Assembly: GCA_037892935.1 (NCBI GenBank)
Contig: JAYXKI010000012.1
Coordinates: 992,001-1,056,000, forward strand
DNA length: 64,000 nucleotides
Source: Phlebopus portentosus
Lineage: Eukaryota; Basidiomycota; Agaricomycetes; Boletales; Boletinellaceae
Direction: 5' to 3'
A program made the position numbers and the translations under genes. Positions 45,833 through 56,661 of the stretch are shown in pieces. The first letter of the stretch is position 1, and each line of letters starts with the position of its first letter. A model generated the notes under the pieces. The model did not search any database. It was not told the DNA's origin and saw only the letters and a program-made list of their open reading frames with translations.

Positions 45833-47078
45833 CTACAGCTGGTCTTTGGTTTTAATAGCTTGGAGTTCCGATAGAAAGGGAGTCGAGCAAGCTCATTGGA
45901 GCCATCGTATCACTTTGCATAGCAATAGCAGCGACAGGTGGACGCGAAGCGCTGACTCCACAGCGCTGAGGAGCGCGTACATAGATAACCTAATCATTCC
46001 TCGGTCGGACGACAGCCTTAGGCTTGCAATGACACATAGAGGAGGCATGATATGCTACTATGACCGGTTGACGGCTTTCTTCCATCCAGTTTTACTTGAC
46101 AAACGCATTCTGTTGGTCATGATCAAGCTGGTGTGGGTTCACCTCTGGATCAAGTGGACTTCTGTTGCAGCGGTTTGCCGTTCCGAGCTGGAAGTATATG
46201 TAGCAGTGTCATATCAGCAAACGTCGATGCAAGCTCTACAGAAGTGACACGTCACTGACTTACGGTACCCGTTAATTCGGAGTTCAAAACATTTCCAAAT
46301 GTAGCAATGAACAAGACCGAGAAACTTGACCCGACCATGATTCTCGTTGCATGCGCACAGAAACTCGTCTTTTCCTAGAGGAATGAGATAGTTTCCTCCT
46401 GGATGTCGAGCCCAATTCTCGTGGCGACCGTTTTTTCAGATGAGAAGAGTATAAGCAACCACAGAGGTTGCTAGTCGGGCTTGCCTTCCATCCTGATGAG
46501 ACAATTTCAAAGCACAGATGTCTTTGATAAGCAAGGAAAATTCTCGGACCCCACCATAAGAATAAGTGGCTCAGTTCTTCAATTAATTCTACTTCACGAA
46601 TCTGTAGTATTCACCTGTCTTATCAGTTCTTCTATGATGTACTGTAGTTTTCGGGTACGACTTTCTTTCTAAGTTCACCGAATATCCGCCAGGATAAGTG
46701 TTCTTTCCTGACATAGATTTTGCTGATGTTGTGTGTACAGTACGTCGCAATGTCATACATGCATTACACTGCGAGAGGGTAGAAAGGAGGTGACAAGTCT
46801 GCTCCGGAAGCTCGAGTAAACATTTCTTAAGTCCAGGTCCTTAATTTGCAATGCAACTGGCACAGGAAGGGCAAGCCTTGTCCTTGCTAGAAAAGAACAG
46901 ACCGTTATTATCCCGGAAAAAGATAGTATCACCATAAAATGAGTAATCGAGTTGATCCTGACCATGGCCCCTCGGATTTTCGTGACCTTTCTGTAGGATA
47001 ACGTCTGGCCCCCATCTGCGCCATTTCTGATAACACCAATCTAGGCAACGGCAACATCTTTTGCCGTACTCATCTTTC
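45833..47078. other. intergenic, nothing supported
   Basis: Open frames at 45810-46247 (plus) and 46753-46965 (minus) lack motifs. No gene recognised. Confidence 0.35.
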
Positions 47079-48457
47079 TCATTCGCTTCGGGATCGTGAT
47101 TCGTCTTCGTCTAACATGTAGGACAAACGCAATGTCGTGAGTTCTCCTCCCTGGTCCCTGGCACGTAAAAAGCAGTTCGGGAGATACGATATCTTTTCTG
47201 GCTTGGAGTCGGGAGCAATCACACCACAAACGATGTAGTCATGAATGCGCGGATGGATCAACCATTCTCTCCTCAGAGTTTCGCACGTTCGACCGAACGA
47301 TTCATATGTGCGGATATCCACCAAGTGCATTATGTTGACAAGAATGTCCCAGGGTAGTGCACAATAATTGAAGTCTTGTCTTCCAGAAATCTCGATGCTC
47401 ACTGTGGGCCCGTCAACGCAGTGTGGACGTAGGTAATTTACGATGAGGTCAAGGGTCTTATCGGGACCTTCATAACCAAAGCCGTAGAAAAACGGTTGTG
47501 GTCTACTATGCGAAAACTTGAGATTCCCGGATGCGGCCCCTTCTATTATTGCGACAACAACATGCAGGATCGAGATAATGATGACGGTGCAAGAATCAGT
47601 TCCCTTTTCCTTTGCATGTTCAACAGACTTGCCAATGTTGGCTTCGAAGTGCTTCTCAGTAGAAAAATCTCCCGTCGGCATAATGAGGCATCCGCAATAT
47701 CTGTAGAAGGCCGGATACTGTATTCTGTTCGACAGCGGGAGATAATTTCCACCCCGGATCCTGTCGCTTCGTACGGCTTGTGTTGATATAGTTACAGTAA
47801 TGCGAACCCACAAGGTGAAGCAGCACATAAGAGGAGCTCAGATATCGCAACGTATGCGTAAACAGTGGTTGGCATCCGCGATGGAAATGAGAAAGAGAAA
47901 TTGTGGTACACTATGAGCGATTTTATATGTGCCGAGGCAACGACGCGGTATACTCTGTCATTATCCTGATGTCTCCAGACGTATTCGTCGATAATTTTGA
48001 TGTCCTGAGAAATCGTATTGTATACTTCCTCACCATCTCCATACAAAGTGTGGCGACGATAGACTCTTTCGGCGAGATGCCTCCATGAATGAGGCGGATA
48101 AGGGACGTTTTGATTTCCATCCAACATGAGATAGGTCATCTAATAGTTCCCATCATCCTCACTCGGAATGTTGTCAAGAGGGTAGAAGGCTTCGTCAATG
48201 ACGCTGAAAATGGGACGATCGAGGTCCATCATGTACGCATAGTCAGGAGTTTCAGAATAGTGCTTTGTGTCCTGCGGTTTGCGCAAGTAGGAACTATACC
48301 GCTTCCTCGAGCCGAGGATAGAGAAACCCAAATCTTCGTCGTAGTATTGCATGCGCACGTCGTCATCGTCGGGGCTAGTATTGTTTTCTATTTGCGCACT
48401 TCTGCCAGTGCTTTCCTCAGCATCAAAATACTGCCTCTTTGCCTTACAGTAAGCCAT
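47079..48457 (-). pseudogene. F-box-like protein locus interrupted by a stop codon
   Basis: Three minus-strand frames follow each other. The first (from 48457, MAYCKAKRQYFDAEE) is acidic and ends at a TAG at 48140-48142. The second continues in the same frame directly after it (MTYLMLDGNQNV .. HSWRHLAERVYRRHTLYG). The third (47828-47079) holds an F-box-like stretch CALPWDILVNIMHLVDIRTYESFGRTC read in two parts (CALPWDILVNIMHLVDI and RTYESFGRTCETLRREW). No intron that keeps frame spans the TAG: the only GT..AG pair around it is 23 bases and shifts the frame. So either this is a pseudogene with a nonsense mutation or two separate genes lie here. The F-box assignment is moderate. Confidence 0.45.
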
Positions 48458-48878
48458 AAAGAAGTGTCGATGGAGATTAGAGTTGGATCAATACAGAAAT
48501 GAGATAGCTACCTTTGAATTCGGTTTTGTCTGCAGGAATTCCAGAAATAATGGAGGTTCCTGCGTGTTGCGCCTCCCCGTTCAGTAAACGACAGTCAGCA
48601 TACGGTATAGACCTAATATGCACTGAGGGACGCTAGCAGCTGATGAACCATCGTGCTGGTAAATTAATCGCGAAGTGATTCCCATCTGGACGTAGGGGCC
48701 CGACCAGTATTGAAAGTTGAGAACTTGAACGGTTCAAAATTTAAAAAACAATCGGATCCTGAGTTGATCTACTTACATAACACTGTACTTCCTTTCTTGG
48801 TCACCTTCTGTGTTTGGATCGACACAAAGTCGACGTGTCATGAACGACGCGTTGGCTCGAACTTGGACTTAGCACACA
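48458..48878. other. divergent promoter region
   Basis: Between the F-box-like locus (minus) and STE24 (plus). No open frame supported. Confidence 0.4.
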
Positions 48879-50680
48879 ATGGAGGTCCTACACACACAAC
48901 TGAAAGCATTACAAAGGCATCTAGCATGGGTGTCAACTGAACCCATTGATTGGAAATTATATGTCCAGTCGTTCTCCTGGGGCGTATATTTATTCGAATC
49001 CTACCTCACGTTCGTTCGGATTCTTTCACTCTCAGCAGTAATCTTTCTCCCATTTTAATCTGAATATATCATGTGTAGGTTAAGACAATACCCAAACTAT
49101 TCCAAAACGGAGCCTCCTCCGGAGCTGGCTGCTCATGTTGACAAAGCAACCTTTGAAAAGTCTCAGGCATATGGACGAGACAAGGCGCGGTTCGGGATAG
49201 TCTCGGGCTTCATTCATCAAGTGCTGGATACTTTGATGATTCATTACGGCGTGTATGCATATGCATGGGACCTTGCTGGGAGGACTATTGCGAGGTATGG
49301 GTATGGCGAGGAGTATGAGGTGTGTTTGGGCACAATTTATTGTTCTTTCCAGCTCACATCCTTCATTTCATGGAATGTCTGCTAGATTCTTCAATCGAAC
49401 GTCTTCGTCGGTATTCTCTACCTTTTCTCCACGATACCCACGATACCTCTATCTGTCTACCAAACGTTCGTGCTAGAAGAGAAACATGGTTTCAACAAAA
49501 CGACGCCTGGACTCTTCATAGCTGACTTCTTCAAGGGTCTATTGTTGATGGTCGTCATCGGTGCACCTTTTCTTTCTGCCTTTATCTGGGTCTTTAAATG
49601 GGCTGGAGAGAGATTCGTTCCGTGGATCATGACGTTCCTGTGAGTTACTCGTACATATCAAGTCATGGACATGGAAAGGAATTTGACCTTTACTTTTCTT
49701 TGTGTCCTTATGAAGTCTCGTATTCCAACTCTCGATGGTCGTCATCTATCCAACCGTCATCCAGCCTCTATTCAACAAGCTCTCTCCTCTCAAGGAAGGC
49801 GAGCTCCGAACACGCATCGAGAGTCTCGCCACGAAGCTCAAGTTCCCGTTGAAGCACCTGTACGAGATTGACGGATCGAAAAGAAGCTCACATAGTAATG
49901 CTTATTTCTTCGGTTTGCCCTGGGTGCGTTTTATGCATGTTCATTGTTCAATGATCTTACCAACTCCATATGCTTACACACGCATAAATTTGGCTAACAG
50001 GCCAAGCATATCGTCATATTCGACACACTCATAGCCGAAAGCACACCCGAAGAAGTCGAAGCCGTGCTCGCACACGAGCTGGGCCATTGGTTCTTCCTCC
50101 ACCCAACGAAGCTCCTCCTCATCTCCCAACTCCACATTTTCTCGATCCTCGCACTCTTCCCCGCCTTTCTGCACGCCCCGCCCGTGTTGCGTTCTTTCGA
50201 CTTCCCGCCGAGGGTCGCGAAGGAGCCCCCGACAATCGTGGCGTTCCTGCTGTTCCAGATGCTGCTGACGCCGATGGAGACGGTGGTTGGCGCGGCTATG
50301 AACGCGCTGTCGAGGAGCTTTGAGTGGCAGGCGGACCGGTTCGCGTGTGAGATTAGTGAGCGGTTGAAGGAGGATGGGAAGGGGATGGAGGATATGGGTA
50401 AGAGGCTTGGACGGGCGCTTACCACGCTACATGTGAAGAACCTTTCGACTGTTTGGGTTGATTGGCTGTACGTTCCTTTTATTCCATTCGCCTTTCTTAG
50501 ACAATATCTTTCTTTCCTTGCTCTTTTATTTATATGTAACCTGTACTGACGATGACTGTTCACAGATACTCTGCATACCACCACTCCCATCCCACCCTCC
50601 TCGAACGACTACGCGCCATCGAGGCATTTGAGGGGAAGAAAGCGAATGTCGCTAGTGCTGCGACAAAAAAGGAGCTTTGA
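48879..50680 (+). CDS. STE24: CAAX prenyl protease 1 (STE24, M48 family)
   Basis: Integral ER-membrane zinc metalloprotease that removes the -AAX tripeptide from farnesylated proteins such as a-factor-type mating pheromones. 471 aa from six exons: 48879-49009, 49079-49319, 49386-49639, 49716-49923, 50001-50467, 50566-50680. The zinc site is LAHELGHW (HExxH at 303-307) with the third ligand Glu in SFEWQADRFA. Other family blocks: YLTLRQYPNYSKT over the first splice, LEEKHGFNKTTPGLF, YEIDGSKRSSHSNAYFFGLPW, and PMETVVGAAMNALSR. Several hydrophobic helices fit the barrel of the family. The start ATG at 48879 gives MEVLHTQLKALQRHL and keeps frame to the conserved DWKLYVQSFSWGVYLFESYL. Intron 1 has the donor GTTCGT. 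Length is normal for fungal Ste24. Confidence 0.93.
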
Positions 50681-51627
50681 AGCCCTAGAGCTTACATTCA
50701 TCGATTTGTCACCGGAAACTTCGTAGGCCGCAGACCTTGGAGATCCCTGCTATGCATGTTGCGTTTCGGACTCTGGACGTATCGACAGTTGGACTACGTA
50801 GATTGCCTGCAGTTGTAGAACGAGTCAATGGACAGATGCGAAATCGGACAAATGTTGCGTAGCAAAATTGCAAAATTGATCCTAAGTTGTTTGTTCGTGT
50901 TTACTGCACATTGGAAAGATACAACAAGTGGTTTTGCATGCTATTGTGCAAATAAGATATTTGTTGGTACGTGATAAGGTATGGCATGTAATGAAGAAAG
51001 TGAATCTGATTGAGGTTTGGCATGATGCTATTGTGGATAATGCATGTAGTATGAATATGGCATCACCTTCCACCGTACTTCCCCATTCCATCAACCGCCC
51101 AACTCACAACGGTGACTACGACCATTACCCCAATCGTCATGGCTATCGTCTCCCCACTAAGCCCGACATCCTTCTACGCATAACAAAACGTAACTGCAAT
51201 CCGAATCATATGTGCAATTCGAAGAATTCAAGAAACTCGCCACAACAATCCAAACAAGCTCTATGTATAGAACCGAAGTCTTAGTCAAAACCAAGCGTAG
51301 AATTTAGTATTGAATCAACAAAAATCAAAAGGTGAATTGAACGCGCTGATTGTTCTTTCTCAGCGCCATGAGAGAACGGGCACGGTCACACCGAACAGGA
51401 GGGCCTGAAGAACGGAAATCGGAACCAGCGGTTTAGTCATTAGATGTTCGTCGTCAACACCCGATAGAAAGCCGAGGAGAGGGTTGAGGATTAAGGATAA
51501 GCCGCGTCGATCGGATAGATAGGAGCTGATGAGAGGATAGGAGGATGAGAGGAAGACGTGTGTTGGGGATGCCAATATATTGGAAGGAGATTCAGTTTTT
51601 TTTTTTCATGCGAGTAGCTCGTACAGC
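50681..51627. other. intergenic, convergent 3' flanks
   Basis: Between STE24 and the PP2C gene. A 71-codon minus-strand frame at 51360-51575 is hydrophobic but has no ATG at its start, so I do not call it. Includes a poly-T run near 51597. Confidence 0.4.
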
Positions 51628-54215
51628 TTAGGCGGCCGCAGACGATTCTGCAGCGGTTGCAGTCAAGTCGGCCTCCGAGACCACAGTTGAGCTGTCGCCG
51701 CGAGTGGCTTTCGCATTCTCAACTGGCGAAATGATAGCAACGAGGACCGAGATATCTTCAAAACGATTTACAGATATAAATAAGAGACAAAATCAGTATT
51801 GGTCGATATTAATAACGAATAGGGGTTCATAACAAAACTCACCATCGGACTTCCCACCACGGAATGACCGGCCTTCCTCCCGTGCTCGGCGTTCGAACGG
51901 TAGCTCTTCCAGTGGCAAAGCTTCCTGCGGGACTTTGCTATCATTACCACTCCGTCTTTTCTCCGCGGTTACGGCAGGAGAAACAACGACACCGGTACCC
52001 TCGGCAGCAGCCCGCCTTGCAGCACAACGAGGATGGTGCGTTTGCATGCTCATCTGTCGGGCACGAGAACACAACGCTTCGCTGAGCATGCCTGCGAGTG
52101 TCCGACGGCCCAGAAGCCCTGAGGTATCGGTGGATGATTCCCGCCCAAGAGGACGACGATGCACTTCAATTGCCCGTCGGACTTCGTCTAGAACGTCTTC
52201 TTCCCAGCAGTTATCGCTTACACCATCCGATGCGAGGATGAGTATGTCGTCTGCCTGAACGGAGAGTTCGTATCGTCTTGCGTCTGCTGGACGACTGGGA
52301 GACGAAGGCCCGAGTTGCACTGGGTAGTTAAACTAGCCAATGAAAATATTTGTCAATTTCATTCACGCAGAAATTAGTGAATAGTGAAGACAGCACTTAC
52401 ACCCCACCACATCTCCTCACTGCGCCAGACAATCTCCCCAGCACGTACGAGCCATCCAACGCAATCACCAAGATGTGCAACTCGCAGCCGATCGCCCGAG
52501 AGTACAGCGAGTAATGCCGTGGAAGAACCGACTGTGAGTGGTTCCCATAGTTCTTGCCATTCACATTCCTTGTCTTCAAGTTGGTCCGCCTCGATCGGCA
52601 CTGCATCGTGTAATGAAGTTGACTTCGAAGCCGGCGTGGCTCCTGATCCTAGCCCAAGTCCGTAAGACCACCAGCGAGGTGCCTTCTTCTGTTCCTTAAC
52701 AACGCGAATCCGATGTCGGATTTGGTGTGCATCAAGCGTCTTATTGTAAGCACGTTCCAGAACATCAACAGGGTCGATCGTGCCCTCAAAAGGATCTTCC
52801 GAGGCTACCAAAGTAGCATCGCTCGAGGCCTGGGAAGCACTTTCGCTAAGAGCCTCGTCAAAATCCTCTTCCAAAAGCGCTCCCAAACCAGACGAAGAAT
52901 CCATTGTATTGCCGATTTCCCAAGGCCAATTAAACGGTCTTGCATTACCGTGTTCCCTCACAACCGTCTTTTGACGACCCGGACATGGAACGAGACCTCC
53001 ATGTTTCAGGGAGGGCTTTGCAGACATAGCGAATACCTCGGAGTGTTGCTCCGCCGACATGACTTTCCCAGGCTCGCTTGTAGTCATGGCAGCTCGCGCT
53101 TCGCCTACTTCATGGGAACAGAAATGCATGAGACGACGAGCGAATAGCGCAGAAGGGGATGGTTGTGCAGGATGAACACGATGCGAATGCCTATACATTT
53201 GAGGATGATGGCCTAGTTTTGATGTTGAAGCCGCTGCGCAGGTGCTGCATGAGTGTATACCAGACGCAGGTCGATTCAGAGTATGACGAGAGCCCCATCC
53301 ACCGACACCATCCGCAACGCCGAGTGCGTCATCCCGGACAAAGTACGCATCCTCTCCGACCTGTACAGCACGGTCAAGAGATTCTAAAGAAAACAATTCC
53401 TCTTCTTCCAGACAAGATGGGCAGAAACAAGCTCTTCCCTTGATGGTTTCTCGCCCTCGCTTTGGAATCCCGTATGCGCCAACCTCTAACTGGAAAATCT
53501 TCTGACTACCCCTGGCCGAGACCGCCGAGACAAAGTCTTCACCCCTAGCCTGTGTATCGACAGTATCCGGGGCGGTATCGTTCATTCGCCATGAAGGGTT
53601 AGCCGCAAGGCCGGAACGAGGACCATTAAGTAAGAAGTTATGATCAGGAGGACTTGAGCCTGGTGGGGGTGCAGGTCCACCTAGGGACAACATTAGGGAT
53701 GAACCCGGAACCGTCTGCGTACCGGATCCAGCCTGCTGTCCGCCATTCGTCTGACCATGCTGGCTTTGCCCATGCGACGTCTGTTGTGCCAATTGTGAGC
53801 CGTTTGACGAATACGGAGAATGCGGTGTTTGTGCGCTATTTGTGCTTGTACCCCCATTTCCAGATGAATTAGGATGCGCGGTCTGAGATTGGGATTCACC
53901 TAACGATAGACGGGAAGAAGAGGATGAAAGCTGGGAAGTGTTCGGCCTGGATGAGGAAGGGGGTGGTGGTGGAGCTGAGTCAAAACAGTGCAAAGGACTA
54001 GGTGCGCTGGTGTACAGAGACCGACTGCCGGAGCTTCCTACCACATTTAACGACCCCGAGGCAGCCGAAGATGAGGATGAGGATGACACAGCCGAGGCGA
54101 GAGAAAGTGAAGCACGACGAGGACGAGGGCTAGTTGGGGTAGCACGGACAGCAGACTTGAGAGGAGGGGAAGCGGCGATCGAGTATAGCCGCTTGGTAGT
54201 TTGTATTCGCTGCAT
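51628..54215 (-). CDS. PTC7: PP2C-type protein phosphatase, PTC7 family
   Basis: Mn/Mg-dependent Ser/Thr phosphatase; yeast Ptc7 acts in mitochondria, including on coenzyme Q synthesis. 810 aa from three exons: 54215-52401, 52332-51843, 51755-51628. About 270 N-terminal residues are Ser/Pro/Gln-rich. PP2C motifs: GEDAYFVRDDALGVADGVGGW (read in two parts, metal-binding Asp residues), GSSTALLAVL, LRVAHLGDC, and DDILILASDGVSDN. Length is about twice that of yeast Ptc7, owing to the N-terminal stretch and inserts (after DGVGGW, between ALFARRL and GTIDPVDVLERAYNKTLD, and in the C-terminal part). A GT..AG pair of 48 bases right after the DGVGGW region could be an unspliced in-frame intron, so residue count is uncertain there. 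The start is the first ATG after an upstream in-frame GTG. Basic MQRIQTTKRLYSIAAS resembles a mitochondrial presequence. Confidence 0.85.
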
Positions 54216-55080
54216 TGTTTTCGCCACGCTAGAGAACGAGTGAAGAAGACGAACACAAAGTCGTCGTTCGGTTGGTCGTTTTCAAGACCGCCAGCGTCGG
54301 TGTCGTCGCTGCCGTCGACGAGGAGAGGAGGAGGATGAGATGGGAGACGGAAGGAAAGGACGATGAGGTCGAGTTCTTGGCTTTTGCGGGGAAATACTTT
54401 CCTTGCCATTGGACAAGTTCTCCCGACAATTTCCGATCAACAAGACGTCACAGCATCCCCGTAACGGCACATGACTAACATCATCCAACCGGGTCTCGAC
54501 TCCGCACGTGAGAATAATATACATTTACCTCATCTCATCTATATCGCTCATCTCATCCTTGTCCTTGACTATAACAAGCCCATCAGTCAAAAAGCCCTAT
54601 CATTTGCGTCGTGGCATCGTGATTTTCTAGCAGCTCACTTGTATTGCTGTCATACAGCTATCTATCTCAGAGCCTGGGAACTAAAGACTGCTAGGTAATC
54701 GCAGCGGCAAGGCATTGGTTTACAAAGTCAAAATTGTCGCTCCTTCTTGTCGTAAGGTTCGGAGACGATATCTCGGATAGCTTTCTCCTCAAGGACCCAA
54801 AGATCCGGTTGGAAGGACTGCATAATCCCAGTTTTACCTTTCCGGTTTGCAAAGGAGATATTGTAGTTGTGGCTGCACCTGCATCAGCACTAAATTCAAG
54901 TCTGCGTTACCCTGGTTCACAAGTGGTAGCACATGGCTGTATATCTCGGACTTGTAAACTCGAGACTATCTGATCGGCTCTCTTGGTACCGAATACATCA
55001 AATTTCATTGGTGACAGAGATACGCGAGCAAGAAGGCCTTACTGGTGAAGCGATATCTTGCAATTGGTCTATTGCGTTAT
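54216..55080. other. intergenic, nothing supported
   Basis: 5' flank of the PP2C gene, then sequence leading to the methyltransferase pseudogene. No open frame recognised. Confidence 0.4.
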
Positions 55081-56190
55081 TTACATAGGTTTTCTGGCGG
55101 TTATTGTATGCACTTGAACAAAGACGCCGAGGTTATCATCCCACTCTTTTGCCACTTGGTCGATAACACCATCTACATCATCTTGCGAATTGCATACACC
55201 CAGACTGCCCTCTGCTAGGCATGCAGCTCCGTACGATCGAATCGCTGATATCCAAATCCGCGCAATGCTAGTTCCAATTTCACCCCCTACTGGAGCCTTG
55301 TAATCATCGTCGCGGATATCCGAAAACCCAGCCTCCTTAAGAAAGGTGGGAAGCTGGTGGATCCGCTGCTGTCCAAGTAATCCACGTCCGTTTATCGTCG
55401 CAATTCAGAATTCATTGGCTAGTTTCGTTGCTGGAAGCGAGTCTGAATCGTGCAACGATATGAATAGACCGGCTTGTATAAGTTGGAGAACGCCTCTAGG
55501 CTTAAGAACTCGAAAATATCCTGAGAAAGCCATCTTCCATTGTTCGACAGAAAATGCACCGATGAGGAGGCGTTGGTTGACAAAGTCGAAGGAGCTATTC
55601 CAATCTGACGGAAGGTCTAATGAGGACATCTCGAATGGCTTCACATTGCTTGGGACGTCAGCTCGAAACATGCGACTTGAAATGTCAATTCCGACGATTC
55701 CGCTGTCTCTGGTGCGCTTTCTCGGAGATCATGAATCCAAGAAGCTGGTTTAATAGAATAAGCAATCTCAAACCTGGCCTTCTGGTTTTCGAGTGGGCAG
55801 GCATACCTGCGCCAGTACCAGAATCAAGGACGCGATCGCCTGCTTTAATCCTGATAGTCTGATCGACGATGAGTCTCCCGCCGAGTATTTCAGTGAACAG
55901 CCGATGCTGAGTCTGGAGTCTGGCATTTCATCAATTAGCTATGAGGCCTAGGAGGCGCATATATATCGAGGTCTGCGAATCTGTCTCGTTCTGAGTTATT
56001 TTGTGGCAAAATGTACTTGTCTTCTAGAGTGGTTTGATCCTTCTCCGAGAGGCTGGTCATGGCTAGCGTGTGCAGCGCTGTCGATGCATCGTTGTTGGCT
56101 TGTTCGAGGTGACGACGGGGATACAAGATCAGAGATCAGAGAACGGCATAAGTTCTTGCATATAGGTTGGCATAGCTTATCGTAAGTCAT
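55081..56190 (-). pseudogene. SAM-dependent methyltransferase pseudogene
   Basis: Class I methyltransferase pieces in order: LQTQHRLFTEILGGRLIVD, motif I AGDRVLDSGTGAG, then DISSRMFRADVPSNV, the family block SSFDFVNQRLLIGAFS with YFRVLKPRGVLQLIQ, and the end LPTFLKEAGFSDIRDDDYK to TARKPM. The frame is interrupted by an in-frame TGA at 55405-55407 (after ATKLANEF); the frame then runs on unbroken to a normal C-terminus. Upstream, no GT donor is found to connect the exon ending before LQTQHRL with the preceding frame, so the 5' end is also damaged or unresolved. This group (often called LaeA-like or UMTA-type) is common near fungal secondary metabolite genes, but no such cluster is seen here. 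Confidence 0.6.
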
Positions 56191-56661
56191 GTAAACGACA
56201 GTTGAGAATCAAATCTTGCCTTATCTGCGAAAAGAAGTGCAGCCAGCTTTTTGCCCTTTCGTGGAACGGACGCTTCGTTCTCCATTGCCAAATCGTACTT
56301 GTCAAAACCAGTTGGGAAGGTATATATTTTCGAAATTTGAATCGCATGAACAGGCGCAGAGGTGAATAAAATGAGACGAGATAACTTATTTTTATCATCA
56401 CCGCATTTTGGAGGCGGGAGGTACGTATCGGAAAACAAAATCACCAGAGCTCTATACGTTTTTGGAGCCCGGAGAGACCTTTTGCATGATGGCGGACTCG
56501 TGCTGGATTGAGAGTCCACAGTACCTCTTTGCTTTGTTTCATTCTCGCTTGAGACTACTGCTGCATTGTGTCCATGGCCACTACATGCCTACCCAGTGCT
56601 TTTGCTGGTTTCTAGTTGTCATGGCGGAAAATGGAAAGTAAGAAGCTACTACTAGGATATG
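56191..56661. other. unresolved
   Basis: A minus-strand frame (56177-56519) may be the 5' part of the broken methyltransferase or unrelated; no motif. Right end is 3' flank of the kinase gene. Confidence 0.3.

Noticed and set aside
45810..46247. 145-codon plus-strand frame
   Set aside because: No domain, signal or codon pattern supports it; it overlaps the start of the broken DUF6533 gene only slightly and has no spliced extension.
51360..51575. 71-codon hydrophobic minus-strand frame
   Set aside because: No ATG at its start, no splice partner and no recognisable motif; it lies between two convergent genes.
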